Assembly: GCA_029953675.1 (NCBI GenBank)
Contig: JAMWBK010000004.1
Coordinates: forward strand, 1,612,001 to 1,676,000
Reading direction: 5' to 3'
Length of the DNA stretch: 64,000 bases
From: Rhodosorus marinus
Lineage: Eukaryota > Rhodophyta > Stylonematophyceae > Stylonematales > Stylonemataceae
Shown: positions 1 through 11,676 of the stretch, piece by piece
Layout: the number at the start of each line of letters is the position of its first letter
Position numbering within the stretch: the first letter of the stretch is position 1
Translations under genes and position numbers: made by a program
Notes under the pieces: model-generated
The model's input: the letters and a program-made list of their open reading frames with translations, nothing else
Database searches by the model: none
Told to the model about the DNA's origin: nothing

Positions 1-493
1 TTCACATGGTTGTAAAGTTTAATTGCATCCTTGGCTTGATCTTCCTCGTCCTTTTGTTTCAACTCTCTCCGCAATGTCCGCCGTTCACCCTCCCACTGAA
101 AGCCCCGCTCTCAAAAGCATAAGTTGTTGGCAGACAGAACGCTGGTTCTCCTTGCGGGCACCACTTGTCGCGATATTGCCACTTCGGCTTTCATGAAAAA
201 AGGTCTTAGTGCGTTTCTCCTCTAGACCCCAAAAAGATCATGTGGTTCGGTACGCCGAGCAACACCTGTTAGATAGGAGCTCCTTTCCGGATAGCGGGTC
301 CTTGGTCCGCTCGATAGAGAAATCATTGCTTTGCCCCTGTACTGAAATAGCGTAATGCTGTTTTCTGCTTTTTCAGGCTACTCTGGCTGTGCGGTAGTCT
401 GCATGCTTCGAACTTTCTCAATGCTCTTTCGAGACGGAAAGAAGCCAATGTTATCAAGCTAAGTTCGGACGCGAACGAACATGGAGACATAAC
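1..493. other. Window edge; possible partial minus-strand exon at 1-105
   Basis: On the minus strand a charged open stretch (roughly residues WEGERR...LKQKDEEDQ...KLYNHV) runs off the left edge and is preceded by a CTTTCAG acceptor-like site near 106. It could be an internal exon of a gene lying mostly outside the window. Another minus-strand frame just upstream is also open, so a frameshift or a short intron is possible. I recognise no family. The rest, up to the stop codon of the Tic22 gene, shows nothing I can support. Confidence 0.2.
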
Positions 494-1602
494 TCAATAC
501 AGTGAAACGAAATTCTCGAAAATTGGGACTGTGAATCTCACCGCTTTGTTCTCCATGCCTTCAAGAACTTTCACGAGGTCAACGACATGTACGGGAGGGG
601 TTTTGGGCATGTCGGGTGTCTTTTCTCTCACGTTCTGCCAGGTCTTATCCAGATCTTCCTTAGAAAAATACAGTGGCACAACAAACTGCTTCCCAAGTCT
701 GATTGTGAGTCCCTCAGCCAGGAAAACAGGGACCTGAGGTACTTGGTCCTTCGGGATGCCGTCCCGTTTCAATATTCTCTCAGCTTCTCGGACCTACAGG
801 GATTGCAGAAGGAAAAGTTGCCGTTAAAAAAGCGTTGTCTGTCCAGATTTTTCGAACGCCTGTATGAAGCATCACAGAGGGCTAGGAGCATACCTCTCTA
901 GTATCGGCATAGAATCTGAACACGACGAGAATCTCCCGGCCACGCTTGTTCATGATCCCTGACGGCAGAGCTTTGCCCTTCGCCTTTTTGTATGCCTCGT
1001 CCATGGTCAAGACATTGATTTCGGCGTTCTTCGTCATGTCTTGGCTCTTTTTCTTCAGTTTGTCCAGGACTTGCTCCGCGTCTTCGTAAGAGAAGAAAAA
1101 CACTGAGGCCTGCTCACCTTCCTGAACGTTGTCCACCTTTTGTATGTTTGTTTCCGAGAGACACGAATTAGCGAATAATCATTCGGCCCTTGTGGAGCTG
1201 GATGTTGGTCCAGGAGCGACTCACCTCTGCCAAAAACGGCCTTCCATCACGATCTGTAATTGCAAAAACCGGAACGTTCCTCAGCTTCTCCAATACGTTA
1301 TTTTTGGTCGGAAGAGAGACCCCGGTTTCCTTAATAACAAACTGAACCTCAGAGTCCGCTGGCAAAACTTGAGCCTTCACATCCTTCACCACCTCAGGCC
1401 TGAACACCATCCCAAGAGCGAAAGCTGCAGCCCCCAACGCCGCTCTCCGTATCGAAACCTTTCCTTCCCCACCCATTCCCATCTCCAACCGGCAAACAGA
1501 AGACGGCGATAGCGAGGACGAAGGGGACGGCAACCCATTCACGAATCGCCGATGCCTCTTCGCATTCAACTTCACAACACTACTCCCAACAAAACAACTC
1601 AT
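494..1602 (-). CDS. TIC22: Tic22-like plastid protein import component
   Basis: Three exons, 1602-1225, 1136-894 and 793-494, joined in phase 0 at GTGAGT and GTATGC donors, give about 306 aa. Tic22 proteins act in the intermembrane space of the plastid envelope and help preproteins pass between the TOC and TIC translocons. The characteristic repeated fold is visible: a VPVFAITDRDGRPF segment followed by an FFFSYEDAE segment in the first half, and PQVPVFLAEGL followed by VPLYFSKEDLD in the second. The N-terminal 60 residues are Ser/Arg rich, as expected of a transit peptide, then carry SIRRAALGAAAFALG, a twin-Arg plus hydrophobic stretch. The start at 1602 was chosen because it gives the transit-like leader; an in-frame ATG 132 bases upstream is less likely. 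It is good evidence that the organism has a plastid. Family call is strong; exact start is moderate. Confidence 0.88.
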
Positions 1603-3680
1603 GCTCTCTCGTTCAATAATCGAAACCAAAATCCAACCAAAAGTACAGATCAAAACCTCAAAAACAGGATCCTCTTCAACCACAAGAGCGCACCGCCCCC
1701 GCCCCCTCCCCCCCCCAAAAAAATGCAACCCCAAAAAACCTTGCCCCGTAGTACTTCCTTCACTTCTAAACCATCCCTTTCAATACCCTCTCATCACTCC
1801 TTCTCCTCACAGCAGCTGAATTGATACCCGATACCTTTTACCTGTTGTATATCACAACCTTCACTTAGAAAACCCAGAATCCAACAAAGCACTCTCCCAT
1901 AGTCGAGTTCCCCCTCTCAGTAGGCAAATCCAGATCGCCATCTTCTAAGATTTACACATCTCAACCTCCCCCCGGCAGGTACCTCTTTAACCCGCACAAC
2001 GTCAAAAGTGTCTCCCACGGAGAATGGGAAGACGCTCTGACGAAGCGGATGGTACTGAAACGATAATACAAAGAACAGAACTGACCAGACCGCCTTGAAA
2101 AAGCATGTACACTAGAGAGCGAATCGGTGAAATCCAGGCGGTTTGTTTGTTTGTTTTCCAACAGCTAGTTGCTCACAGCAGAAGTCCAAAAAAAAAAAAG
2201 CCTTTTCCAATGTGCCTTGGGACTCACGCGCTGTGGTCTTGCGGAACACGATGTATGTCCGTTGGAAACGGTGACACGAGAAAAAAACAAAAGCCAAAAA
2301 GATCCACAGGTCGATTGAAAAAAGGCTAGAACGGATTTCGAATTGGTGATATCCACGCAGCTGCCACCAGCTGCCCAAAACACATATACATGGCCTCTCC
2401 CGCGTTGAGAGAGCTTTGGACTCACTGCACATTGGGAGGTTCAGATGTTGAGTTTTTTTCGAAGATGGCGACTGGACTTAAGAAAAACCTAAGCAGTTTC
2501 AAATCATCCCGTTGGTTTCTTTCAGGTCTCCAATCCCACGGAAAAAATGGCGTTGGAAGGTGCTCAGAACCTCTAGGTTTGCTTTCTTGGACGGCTTTCG
2601 ATCTCGAAAACACACATCTCAGAGTCTCATACAGCCGCCTTAGCAGCTGTCTTGAGAGCGCTGCTTTCCGTTGAAGCCTTGCAAGATCGCGAAGGGGATG
2701 GCATTGACACTATGATCAAACTGTTTGATCGCCAAAAGCCGATCGATGTTGTATGGGCAGATTATGACCTGGCTCATGCTCAGGTAGTCCCGCTTGGTTA
2801 CCCTGGAAAAGCAGTTGTGATTAGGGTATTCCACCCATGGCCAGCCTCACAGACGGGCTGGCTATTGGAACGATGACCCAACCGCTAGATCGGTCGAAGC
2901 TAGTATTGTCTGAGACAGCTCGCGACATGAGCAGCAGCTCTTCCCCTGCAAGTGTTTGGTACGCTGGTGATCGGACGCTCTCGAAGCCCGTCGCACGTAG
3001 AAGCAGGGCTGGGGCTCCTTGACACCAATGCATACGCTAGATCGCTTTGAGGTGGAAAGATAGTCTCAATCCATCGCGTCCGAGCATTTAGAGCGGCAGG
3101 TCACACCAAACTTCCTTCGGGTCCTACGGATCCATTGTTTGCCAGAGAAGTCGGCAAGAATATCTTCTCATCCGATTGTTTAGGAGCTAAGTAATGGTTT
3201 GCCTTCCAGCAAGAACAGCTAGCTCTGCGTCGCGTGGACTCCTTCAGTTGTAATGGGATGACTCAAAATTCATCGAAATCAGATCTTCTACATGAATCCT
3301 TCCGCGTTCTCCAATGCTTTGAGAACGAGAGGTTTTGAACTATTTAGTTGCTTGTTTAGTAACCTCCAGAGAATCATAAATAAATTAAAATCCATAAAAC
3401 AGTCGGGACCGAGCCAATTCAGGCTTAAGAGTCGCCAGTCCGAATAAATGGAACCCTAGCGCTGCACGCGCCAGGAGTGGAAACCGTTGAATCCTACACT
3501 AAGTCCTTCCATGACTACTGATTTCGGCCGTTGACCATGAAACAGAGTGTTCCCGTAGCACGTTTCAGGTGTGACAATGATATTACAACGCATGGGGATC
3601 CTTCGTCAACCCCGGCGGTACATCTCAGCATGTCCGGCTGAAGGGGAAGCCGCAGTAATTACCCGTCCGTGGATCGGCGC
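1603..3680. other. Intergenic, no supported gene
   Basis: About 2.1 kb between two minus-strand genes. Open frames here are short, overlap each other on both strands and match nothing I know. The stretch at 1690-1730 is C- and A-rich. The first few hundred bases should hold the Tic22 promoter and leader. Confidence 0.6.
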
Positions 3681-4625
3681 CTACTCATGCATTCTCTCAC
3701 CTACTGCCTTTGGGACAGTCATTTGAAGAATTCTGACCATGCTTTCCATCAGGTCCATTCTCTTTTCCTCTCCCTTTCGGATTTCAGCACGCTCAGCTGC
3801 CTCGATGTTGATACGGTCCCTCTCAAGAGTGAGCTGCTTTTCTCGTAGAAGTCGCTCCTTCTCGCGTTCTCTGCGGTCTAGCTGTCTCTCCTTCAGCTCC
3901 TCCTTTCTGCTCTGTTCCTCCCTCAGCAAGCGCTCCTTTTCCCACGCGATTCTAGTCTCCTCTAGGCGGTTCAGGTGAGCAATATACAGAGCTTCTGTGT
4001 GCTCCGAAGAACCTCTCCCGGCGCGATCCTTTTTTCTGGGACGATCCTCAAATGAATCCTCCTCTGAACCAGAGGATCTTTTCATACCCTGTCCGCGGGG
4101 GTCTTCCGCATCGGGCGTGTGCTGTCCGAATCCCCTCAAGGATGCGTCCCCCTTGCCCCGCTTCGATTCCCTTATGAGATCACAAACGGAGGCAAGAAGC
4201 TTCTCTTTGATCTCAAACTCCTCATCTGTTCCGAGTCTTCTCAAACCTTGAGGTTCTTTCCTATACATTTTCATCAAGAAGGAGTATCGATCTCGCGCAC
4301 CACGATCATCCACCAGGATCTCCGTTTCCACAAGTTTCTCGGCGATGTTCTTCCATGCTTCCCGCATCCTCCCATACTCCTTTGCGAAAGGTCGCTCCAC
4401 AAGAATCAACCTGAGGAGTACTATGTCCGCCTTCGCGTTAAATACAAACCGTCTCTTCCGCGCTGTATTTCGCTTGGCAGCTGCTCCATTGTACACTTCT
4501 ATATCTTCGTCACTTCCCCTATCACCATTCCCGCCGGTCCTTTCCCGGTTCCGATCATCCACGCTCAGTCCATTCCCAACTTCTACCGCCTCGCCGAGCT
4601 CCTCGACCTCAATCATCCTTTCCAT
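3681..4625 (-). CDS. Myb/SANT-like DNA-binding protein with coiled coil
   Basis: Single exon, 314 aa. Residues about 55-155 resemble the Myb/SANT-like domain that is expanded in many algal and oomycete genomes: KRRFVFNAKADIVLL, then RPFAKEYGRMREAWKNIAEKL, then a third helix RDRYSFLMKMYRKE, followed by a LGTDEEF linker and a helix. The middle (about 160-205) is acidic and Arg-rich and likely disordered. Residues about 210-300 are a long charged coiled coil (repeated KERLLREEQ-like heptads), which suggests dimerisation. Proteins of this shape are often related to transposon-encoded DNA-binding proteins or their domesticated copies; that link is inference. It is intronless and has no obvious partner gene nearby. 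Specific role unknown. Confidence 0.72.
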   Translation of the reverse strand: MERMIEVEELGEAVEVGNGLSVDDRNRERTGGNGDRGSDEDIEVYNGAAAKRNTARKRRFVFNAKADIVLLRLILVERPFAKEYGRMREAWKNIAEKLVETEILVDDRGARDRYSFLMKMYRKEPQGLRRLGTDEEFEIKEKLLASVCDLIRESKRGKGDASLRGFGQHTPDAEDPRGQGMKRSSGSEEDSFEDRPRKKDRAGRGSSEHTEALYIAHLNRLEETRIAWEKERLLREEQSRKEELKERQLDRREREKERLLREKQLTLERDRINIEAAERAEIRKGEEKRMDLMESMVRILQMTVPKAVGERMHE

Positions 4626-7600
4626 TTAGAACAGGAGAGAAGAAAACTCCTCAAGCCTATACAAAAACTCCACTCAACCTCCGAGACAAGCGAGACAAGC
4701 AGGGCGAATCATCTTCCCCCACTCCAAACAGGTATCCACTCCAGGTATCCACTCAGATCGGGTAGTGATAGAAACTCTATGTGCTTCCCACGCAGTGCAG
4801 AACCAGAGCACAATAACAATAATAATAACAGTCTTCCCACTCTCAACCGGGCACTGCTCTACATCAATTCCTGATCATTTGTCAAAGTGACCAAATCAGC
4901 CTTCTTCCCGAGTCATCTTCCTCTCTCCCCCGCTCCCACCCCCCAGTCGGGTCAATGTACAACCGAGAGGTCCACACACACATACCACACACACCCCGAC
5001 ACACACACCCAGCTCCTTCTATTACATCCTCAATCCATTCCCAGACTATATAGTCACCGTCACAACCGCGCAATGACTGGAGCACACTATTTCCCCCCCT
5101 TCTCCCTTCCCAAAGCAAAAACATAACAACCCAAAACCCCAAAAAATAATAGTTTACCATTACCCCTCTCCCCCTCTGCCTACCCACCACCAGAAAACTC
5201 TGCCGCACATACATGCCTTTCTCGTTATTCCTCCCCCCTTCCTTCCGTTCAAGTTTTCCTGCTCTATCTAACGTAACCCCCTTCACATTGTAACCATTTC
5301 AATCAGCATTCATGCTATTATTTTCATATTTTCAAGATACGTCTACTTAGAAAAGATTTATATTAGGGGTAGAAGATAATCCAAGGTTGAGAAAAATGCG
5401 GTCAATTGGCGATGCTGAGTTTGCCCCATCCCCCCCCCTCCCCCTCCACTCATTATATTACCCGCCCATTTTGTCGGATTGTGAATGGTCGTGAAACGCC
5501 AAAGATTCTCAATCTAATTTCTTTTTTTTACAGGATATATTTTTTTTCTCGACCTTTTCAGTACCCCCCCCCCTCCCCCCCTTTTTCCGATCACTCCAAG
5601 TCGCGGCGGATGGATGTCGTCGTTCTAGACCCTCCAAAAATAGCTATTTTTCATATGGACAAATGGACGAATGCTTGTCTTAAAAAAAAAAAACGAATCC
5701 GGTGAAAAGTCCGTAATATTTTAAACTAGACGATTTCGAGTTCTTCTAATCTAAATTAAATTTAATAACCCCAAAATGGCGAATGTAAGGTATATACAAT
5801 AAAACTTGATGGAGGGAAAACATAGGACATCCTTTGACTAGGGGTGAGAAGGAGTTTGGGTTTATATATGTAAGTAATAAAAAAGAATAAATAGGAGAAA
5901 ACCAAGGGAAATCATGAGGGGGCTATATCTGGTTTGAAACGAGTATAGTGGAGTGATTGAAAATACACCGATTCGGTACATATATGGTTTTTACTGAACG
6001 TAGATTTTTATATTATGGATAGAAAATACTATAGGTAGCAGGCTGAATTTTTTTTGTTATTGCTTCTGTGCAGACTTGCTTCTGAACGTGTGGGCGTCGG
6101 CGAGCTTGGTCAAGTTTCAATAGGATTCTAGTAGGTGGCGTTGGACTGAAGAAGAAGTCTGTGCGGGGCTTGGCTTCGGGACAGCTTTCATTCTCGCCAT
6201 GAGACTCATTCGCGTTTCCGCTTCTCGTTGAGCTTTATCTCGGTGGCATGCTAACGCCTCTAGCGCGGTGCGGCGTCGGTTTTAGAGGCCCCCACTCTCC
6301 CGGGCTTGGCTTCTCAGGGTTTCTGTTTTTTTTTTATCCCAGAGTAAACGGTGCCGAGGAAGGAGGATTGGCAATGCGAAAGACTGGGCTTTCGTGCCAA
6401 GGCGAGCTAGAGAGCCAACAGCGGTTGATTTTTGAGAAAAACCAACGATGTCGGTTGACTTCCAATCGGAAAGGTTGAGACCATCTTGAGAGAGAGCGGT
6501 CCGAGTCCGCGATCGAGCTGAAACGGACAGCTTTTGTGTTTTCTTTGAAATCTTTTCCGTTGTGGGAAGAGGTCTGCGGAGGTTTACGTGCAGGCAGGCA
6601 CTGGCTTTTCGTCATGGTTGGCTTGGCTCGGGAAGCCTGGTCGCAGTTTTCTTTCCTCTAGCCCCAAGTGCTCTTCCAGGAGATATAGCTTTGTCACGAT
6701 CAGATTTTCCGATGTGGTCATGCTCGCCAATCCGAAAGTGCATCGGAAGGTCTGGGCTGGTGCTCGAACTCGCGGTTGAGTATAAACGCTGTTTTCGGGA
6801 AATGGCATCTTCCAAACCTCTGTTTCTGATCGATGAGATCGGAGAACCTCCTCCAGGTGCTGCAGATGGAGATCTCCTTATCGTAGTTCCGTTAAGAGAG
6901 GCCTTTGGTCGTATACTGCTAACGCAGCCTGTCCGTTAGGGCGCTAGGTGTCCGATACGGCATCACGATCATGGGTACCCTTTGGGTTTCATTCTAGATC
7001 ATGTAGTAACACGACCGGTGCTGAACTTTGACGACCTACATCGCACCTTGCTTGAGAGCACCTCAGATTAATTCTGCTCAAGTGATAGGTTGTGTTGGTT
7101 AGAGAACTTCGACCTAGCTGAAACGTTCCGCACAGTGGTCGGGATCCGGATCTTTTGGTGCGAGAACAGAGATACTGTCCAGCACGATCAATATTATTCT
7201 GTGCGGGCACGGAAAGGCACCAAGTGGGCACTCCAACCGCAACGAATTTTAATTTGGGAATCTACCCCCCAATATAACAGTAGCGGTCTTATCCCTAGGC
7301 CATCCATTTGGCTTTCCTAAACCGGGGGCTTTTGATAACACACAAACTGTCATGAACCCAAGTTCCAACCCTTTCCCGTTTCAGGTCAGTCACGGTGTCG
7401 TTATATTAGGGCAGAGCAAAGAAGCTCGGTGTATCCATCTCAACTCCGAGAGTTTCAAGAAGCCGCATTTCGTAGAAGAAACAGCCAAATCTCTCCTTTT
7501 TAAGCCCAGTGGTCGTTTGGCTGCGCAAGCGGATTCAGACATTGCGAGTTGAGGACCAGAGGAAAGAAGAACGAGGGATTCAATCCAGTGGAAAGTTGAG

Positions 7601-8072
7601 CTACGACTACAAAAACAGGACCAGTGTACGGATTCCTCAACAGGACCAAAGCATGTCAACCTCACTTTCTACAAGAGGGGGACACAAAAGTCTTCCTCGA
7701 GGAATCGCTTAATGCCCAGCATTCGCTCTGCGCGAAAGCTTGGGAGTTCACACCTCTACAAATCCTCAGCTCAGTTGAGGAATTGTCTCAGGAGTAAATC
7801 TCTTCCAAGTCCTCCGTTCGATTTGGGGTTTGTGAGAGTGCATGTTTCGTCGTCGTCATCCACCTTTTTAGCCATAGCTCTCTCCGTCAAGAACATTGAA
7901 GAACGTCGAGCGCGGTCGGGAGGGCATAGAGAAATATGGACTAAACAATGCAGTCCGTTCAAAACGCCTCTGGCTTGACATCGAGACCAATCTAAGGTCT
8001 GCTTGGTGCGGAAAGCACCTCTGGGTGGTGTTCTAAAGGGGCTTGGACCAGCTCGATCTTTCCTGAATATAG
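4626..8072. other. Intergenic, simple-sequence rich, no supported gene
   Basis: Contains a CA-rich tract at 4972-5010, C-runs near 5430-5450 and 5560-5580, and A/T-rich sequence at 5700-6050. Between 6240 and 8070 short open frames occur on both strands without recognisable motifs. Upstream exons of the NUBPL-like gene (its presequence) may lie in 7700-8070; an ATG at 7712 begins an Arg/Ser-rich frame that could be a mitochondrial leader, but I cannot join it securely. Confidence 0.5.
4972..5010. repeat. CA-rich microsatellite
   Basis: Imperfect (CA)n tract interrupted by TAC and CCCG. It lies in the upstream region of the Myb/SANT-like gene. Nothing else is notable. Confidence 0.8.
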
Positions 8073-9416
8073 TTGCCAAGCGGTTCAGGACTCTCCGGCC
8101 GCTTTGACGATTTCAAGAAGGAAAACATGCAAGGCGGACCGGCTCGAGCTGTGAAGTCAGCTGCTATTCCGGGAATCAAGGTGATCGGAGCGCAAACAAC
8201 AACCAAGCTGGAGATTTTCCTCTTCTCGTTGAGGTGGTCCTCAGAAGCTCTCACCTTTAGCTAATCTGTTATCGACGGTTCCCTTTTCGACACAGCACAT
8301 CGTGGCGGTTGCCTCTGGGAAGGGCGGGGTTGGCAAATCCACGACGGCGGTGAATCTGGCCGTATCCTTGACGAAGCTCGGCAGGAAGGTAGGACTGTTG
8401 GATGCAGATATCTACGGGCCATCAGTTCCGAAGATGCTTGGCATTAGTGGTACGATTTTCACACGCTCGTAGGAATGCAAAATGCCTCCAAAATGCCCCT
8501 TCTTGTGTTGACTAGGAGTCGGATCTCCTGTTTCCATCCGAAAACCACTTCATAAGGAAAACCTTCGATGAACCCGGAGGGAAAGATCACGCCCCTTAGA
8601 AACCACGGAGTCTACGGCATGTCCATTGGGCTTCTGATCTCCAATCCAGAGAACTCGGCGATTGTCTGGAGAGGCCCGATGGTCATGAGTGCACTTCAGC
8701 AACTTTTGTACCAAGTGGATTGGGGAGAGAAAGACTTTCTCATTGTCGATATGCCCCCCGGAACGGGCGATGCACAGCTGACTCTTACTCAGAGAGTACC
8801 TCTATCCGGTAGCCTGCGTTCGATCTCGAACTATGGAACCCCGCTCGACTTTTCTGATCGTTTTTGCTTTTGGGACCAGGCGCGGTTATTGTTTCCACAC
8901 CTCAGGACATTGCTCTTATGGATGCGAGACGCGGTGTGAATATGTTCCAGAAAGTCCACGTGCCAATCCTTGGCCTTGTAGAGAACATGAGCTTCTTCCA
9001 GTGCCCAAACTGCCAGCACCGGTCCCACATCTTCGGCACTGATGGGGTTCAAGAGGCAGCGAAAGAGATCGGTGTTGATGTGATTGGGAAGGTGAGCTTA
9101 TATAGTTCAATAGGATCCTCCGATGTGAGCCAACAAGTCTCCTAACAGAATGTCCACCCTCCTCATCTTCTAAAAAGGTCCCAATCGAAATCAGTATCAG
9201 AAAGTGCTCGGACGAGGGAACACCGGTAACGGCCTCGGAACCGGATAGCTCGGAGGTAAAACCACGCGTGCTCCCATGTAACTGCAGAGCTTCCAAAGAT
9301 TGTCTGATAACGTTTGTAACTCCTGGTAGGCATCAGAATATTTAAGGATCGCCAAGGCAGTGGACCAGAAGGTCAGTGAGAAGAAAACGGCTATGCCTAG
9401 CGTGTTCATGGATTAG
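8073..9416 (+). CDS. Mrp/NBP35-type ATPase, NUBPL/Ind1-like (5' end incomplete)
   Basis: Exons 8073-8180, 8296-8449, 8557-8808, 8880-9091, 9178-9255 and 9330-9416 join cleanly (phases 0,1,1,0,0) to about 296 codons. NUBPL/Ind1 proteins carry a 4Fe-4S cluster and assemble mitochondrial complex I. Seen: IPGIK leading into the deviant Walker [10 protein letters not shown], then [50 protein letters not shown], and the cluster-binding CPNC within [15 protein letters not shown]. The single Mrp domain without extra C-terminal domains argues for NUBPL/Ind1 rather than plastid HCF101. The first Met in this frame is at 8127; an acceptor-like TATAG just before 8073 suggests an upstream exon with the presequence, not found. 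It converges on ISD11, another mitochondrial Fe-S gene. Confidence 0.88.
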
Positions 9417-9756
9417 TTGCCATCCGCTCCATTGTCAACCGGATCGGCAGGCATGCGCCAAGGACCGATGGGGTCTATGACATCACGCGCATCTTGTAAG
9501 ACGTCTCTGATCGACTGGATAGAAAGCTTATCTCGTCTATTCGGAGCATGCGCGGTGAGGCTCGCAGCGTCCTTTTGCCGGTACATGGGCTACGCGGTGT
9601 CGGGACACGAGCTGCTGGTCAACTTTATACAACGTTTTTACTCACCATCATCAATATACTTTGGCGTCCAGGCGTCCAAGCATCAACAAACCACGAAACC
9701 GGGCATGTTGCCATATCCTCCGCGCTGAGCTGTATGCAGCTGTACGCGGGGCGCCA
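9417..9756. other. Shared 3' region between convergent NUBPL and ISD11 genes
   Basis: 340 bases between the two stop codons. A plus-strand open frame runs through it but lacks known motifs. It should contain both 3' untranslated regions; no clear polyadenylation signal was identified. Confidence 0.5.
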
Positions 9757-10152
9757 TTAGGAGTGTTTTTGATCCACAAATGTAACTGGAGTCCATCGGT
9801 AAAGCTCCCCAACCACCGTTTGCCTATCCAACATTTCACTGTTTTTCTGAGCGTCCTCGAATAGAAACTTCAACTTGTCCTCGCTCGTCTCCTCCCTAAG
9901 CACAGAATATCAACGAAAAGAAGGCGTCGTTTCTCCTTCTCAGCAAAAAAAAAATTGTCCAAAACGAACATAAAAAAAAAAGGAACAAAACGGACAGGAT
10001 CAACGCGTGAACTGGATCTATCCTCACCGTGCTTCTCGAAACCTTTCCTTCACCCTCCTACGCGCCAACATCCGAAAGTTGTAATCCGAGAACCTGTTTC
10101 CTTTCCTCAACATAGATCGGTACAAAGCTAGTACCTGACTCTTACTCCTCAT
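9757..10152 (-). CDS. LYRM4: ISD11/LYRM4 LYR-motif protein
   Basis: Two exons, 10152-10028 and 9895-9757, joined in phase 2 at a CG/GTGAGG donor and CTTAG acceptor, give 87 aa, the usual length for ISD11. ISD11 binds and stabilises the cysteine desulfurase NFS1 with acyl carrier protein in the mitochondrial matrix, the first step of Fe-S cluster synthesis. Seen: SQVLALYRSMLR with the LYR motif at residues 9-11, RFSDYNFRMLARRRVKERFRE, and the family C-terminal signature RQTVVGELYR, where homologues have RQxVIGQLY. The start ATG at 10152 places the LYR motif at the family's usual position. The neighbouring convergent gene is another mitochondrial Fe-S assembly factor. Confidence 0.9.
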
Positions 10153-11676
10153 TGTTTCTGAAACCTGTCCCCCTGCAGAAAACGAAAGCGGAGCTCCAGA
10201 TCTTCCCCCCGATCCTATCCAGTTCACCGTACCACTACCGCCTCCGTCCCCAACTGCAAAGACAGAGAAGAAGATTAATCCTCACCTGAGGCAGCCTGAA
10301 CCTCTCTAGACAGACAAGGAGGACTGAGCCGTCTACTTCAAAAAGCAGATTACCTTGCACTTGAGCTCAGCGCTTAATCAGTTTTCACCGTCTTGCAACG
10401 CCGCCATACTCTTTTTCTGCAACGCAATGTGGCATGCGCTGATCGGCGATGAGGTCTTCCAAGTCCCTATGGCTCTTATGGCTCTAGGAGACATCACACA
10501 TGAGACCGATCTGGACTTTGTCTGGGTTGTCAGATTGAAACCTGCATGTTTGGCAGGTCGAAGATCTGGACTTGCCTTGTTTTTTATCCCTGCATCTAGT
10601 AGTTCACGAGTATTGTTGGCACCCGCCGTGAATGCATTCCATTCAGAGCGGTGGTGACTCCGGGCCATATGGCCGAGAGACGGTCGTCGTGCTATCGGAT
10701 GATCCCTCTCCACAAACGTGAGCTCGCTGTTCATTCCGCTGCTCAGTGGACCAAACGTGTTACCAGAGTGAGGAAATGATATTAGGTTAGCTTGCTATAT
10801 ACGTAGTCGAAAGCATGTCATCAAGAAATGCATTCCTAAGGAGCAACGAACGGGAGACAATCACAGCACGATCTGATCCTCGGCAAGATCTTTTTGGAGC
10901 TCTGGGGGTTCCCTCGCTCCGCCGCATCTTGAGAAACCGAAGAGGGAAGATTCTCATGCCTGAGTGAAACGACGTAGTGGTTTAGCCTGGAGTTACGTTA
11001 GGGTGTTCAGAAGCATAGCGTCAAGAAACGCGCTCGTCATTCATTTCAGAGCGTAGCCACCCACAGAAGAGTGAATGAAGTGGGTTGATGAGGCGCGTCC
11101 AACAATTGGGCAGCATTTCAAAACACGCCAGACTACCAAAGACAGCTCGGTGAGGCGGCTATCAGGACGAGCTGGGTTGCTCTGAAAGATGCCACGAGTC
11201 CAGGGGAGAAGCTGGCATTCCTGTCATCCAACTAAGTTGCCTCCATTGCCCATCACACTAGTGCAGGCAGACAGTGACCATCGCTGACGTGACGCCTCAA
11301 ACTACTTTGTAGAGTATCGGTGGTACCACCAACCAGTCACAGTGACGCTTTGCTATTGCTATCGCGCGTTTCGAGAGCTTCGAGAGTATCTGACCATAGC
11401 GCCACTGAGGAAAAGCCTCTGACATACGTGATCAGATTCTCCATCAAGAAGGCCGATCATGAAACGGATTCCACACCACTGCGCTCGTACTGTAAGGCAG
11501 AGGGATGGATCCTGCTTAGTATCGGAGCTTGTAGAGAGAGGGGGCATGCAAACGATGAAGAAGATGATCGTTCACGCTACGTACTTGAGAACGCTTGAGT
11601 TCGGACACTTTCTCCTCTTTCTGTTCATGTCTTGGTGAGAACACTTCTGTAGCTGATGAAGACGATTTGACATGCG
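10153..11676. other. Intergenic between divergent ISD11 and APC4
   Basis: About 1.5 kb. Opposing open frames at 10355-10734 lack family motifs and look like chance. The region must hold both promoters. No repeat or RNA gene seen. Confidence 0.5.

Noticed and set aside
10355-10734. Opposing open frames of about 100-118 codons
   Set aside because: Both strands open over the same bases without motifs; likely chance in a gap that holds two promoters.
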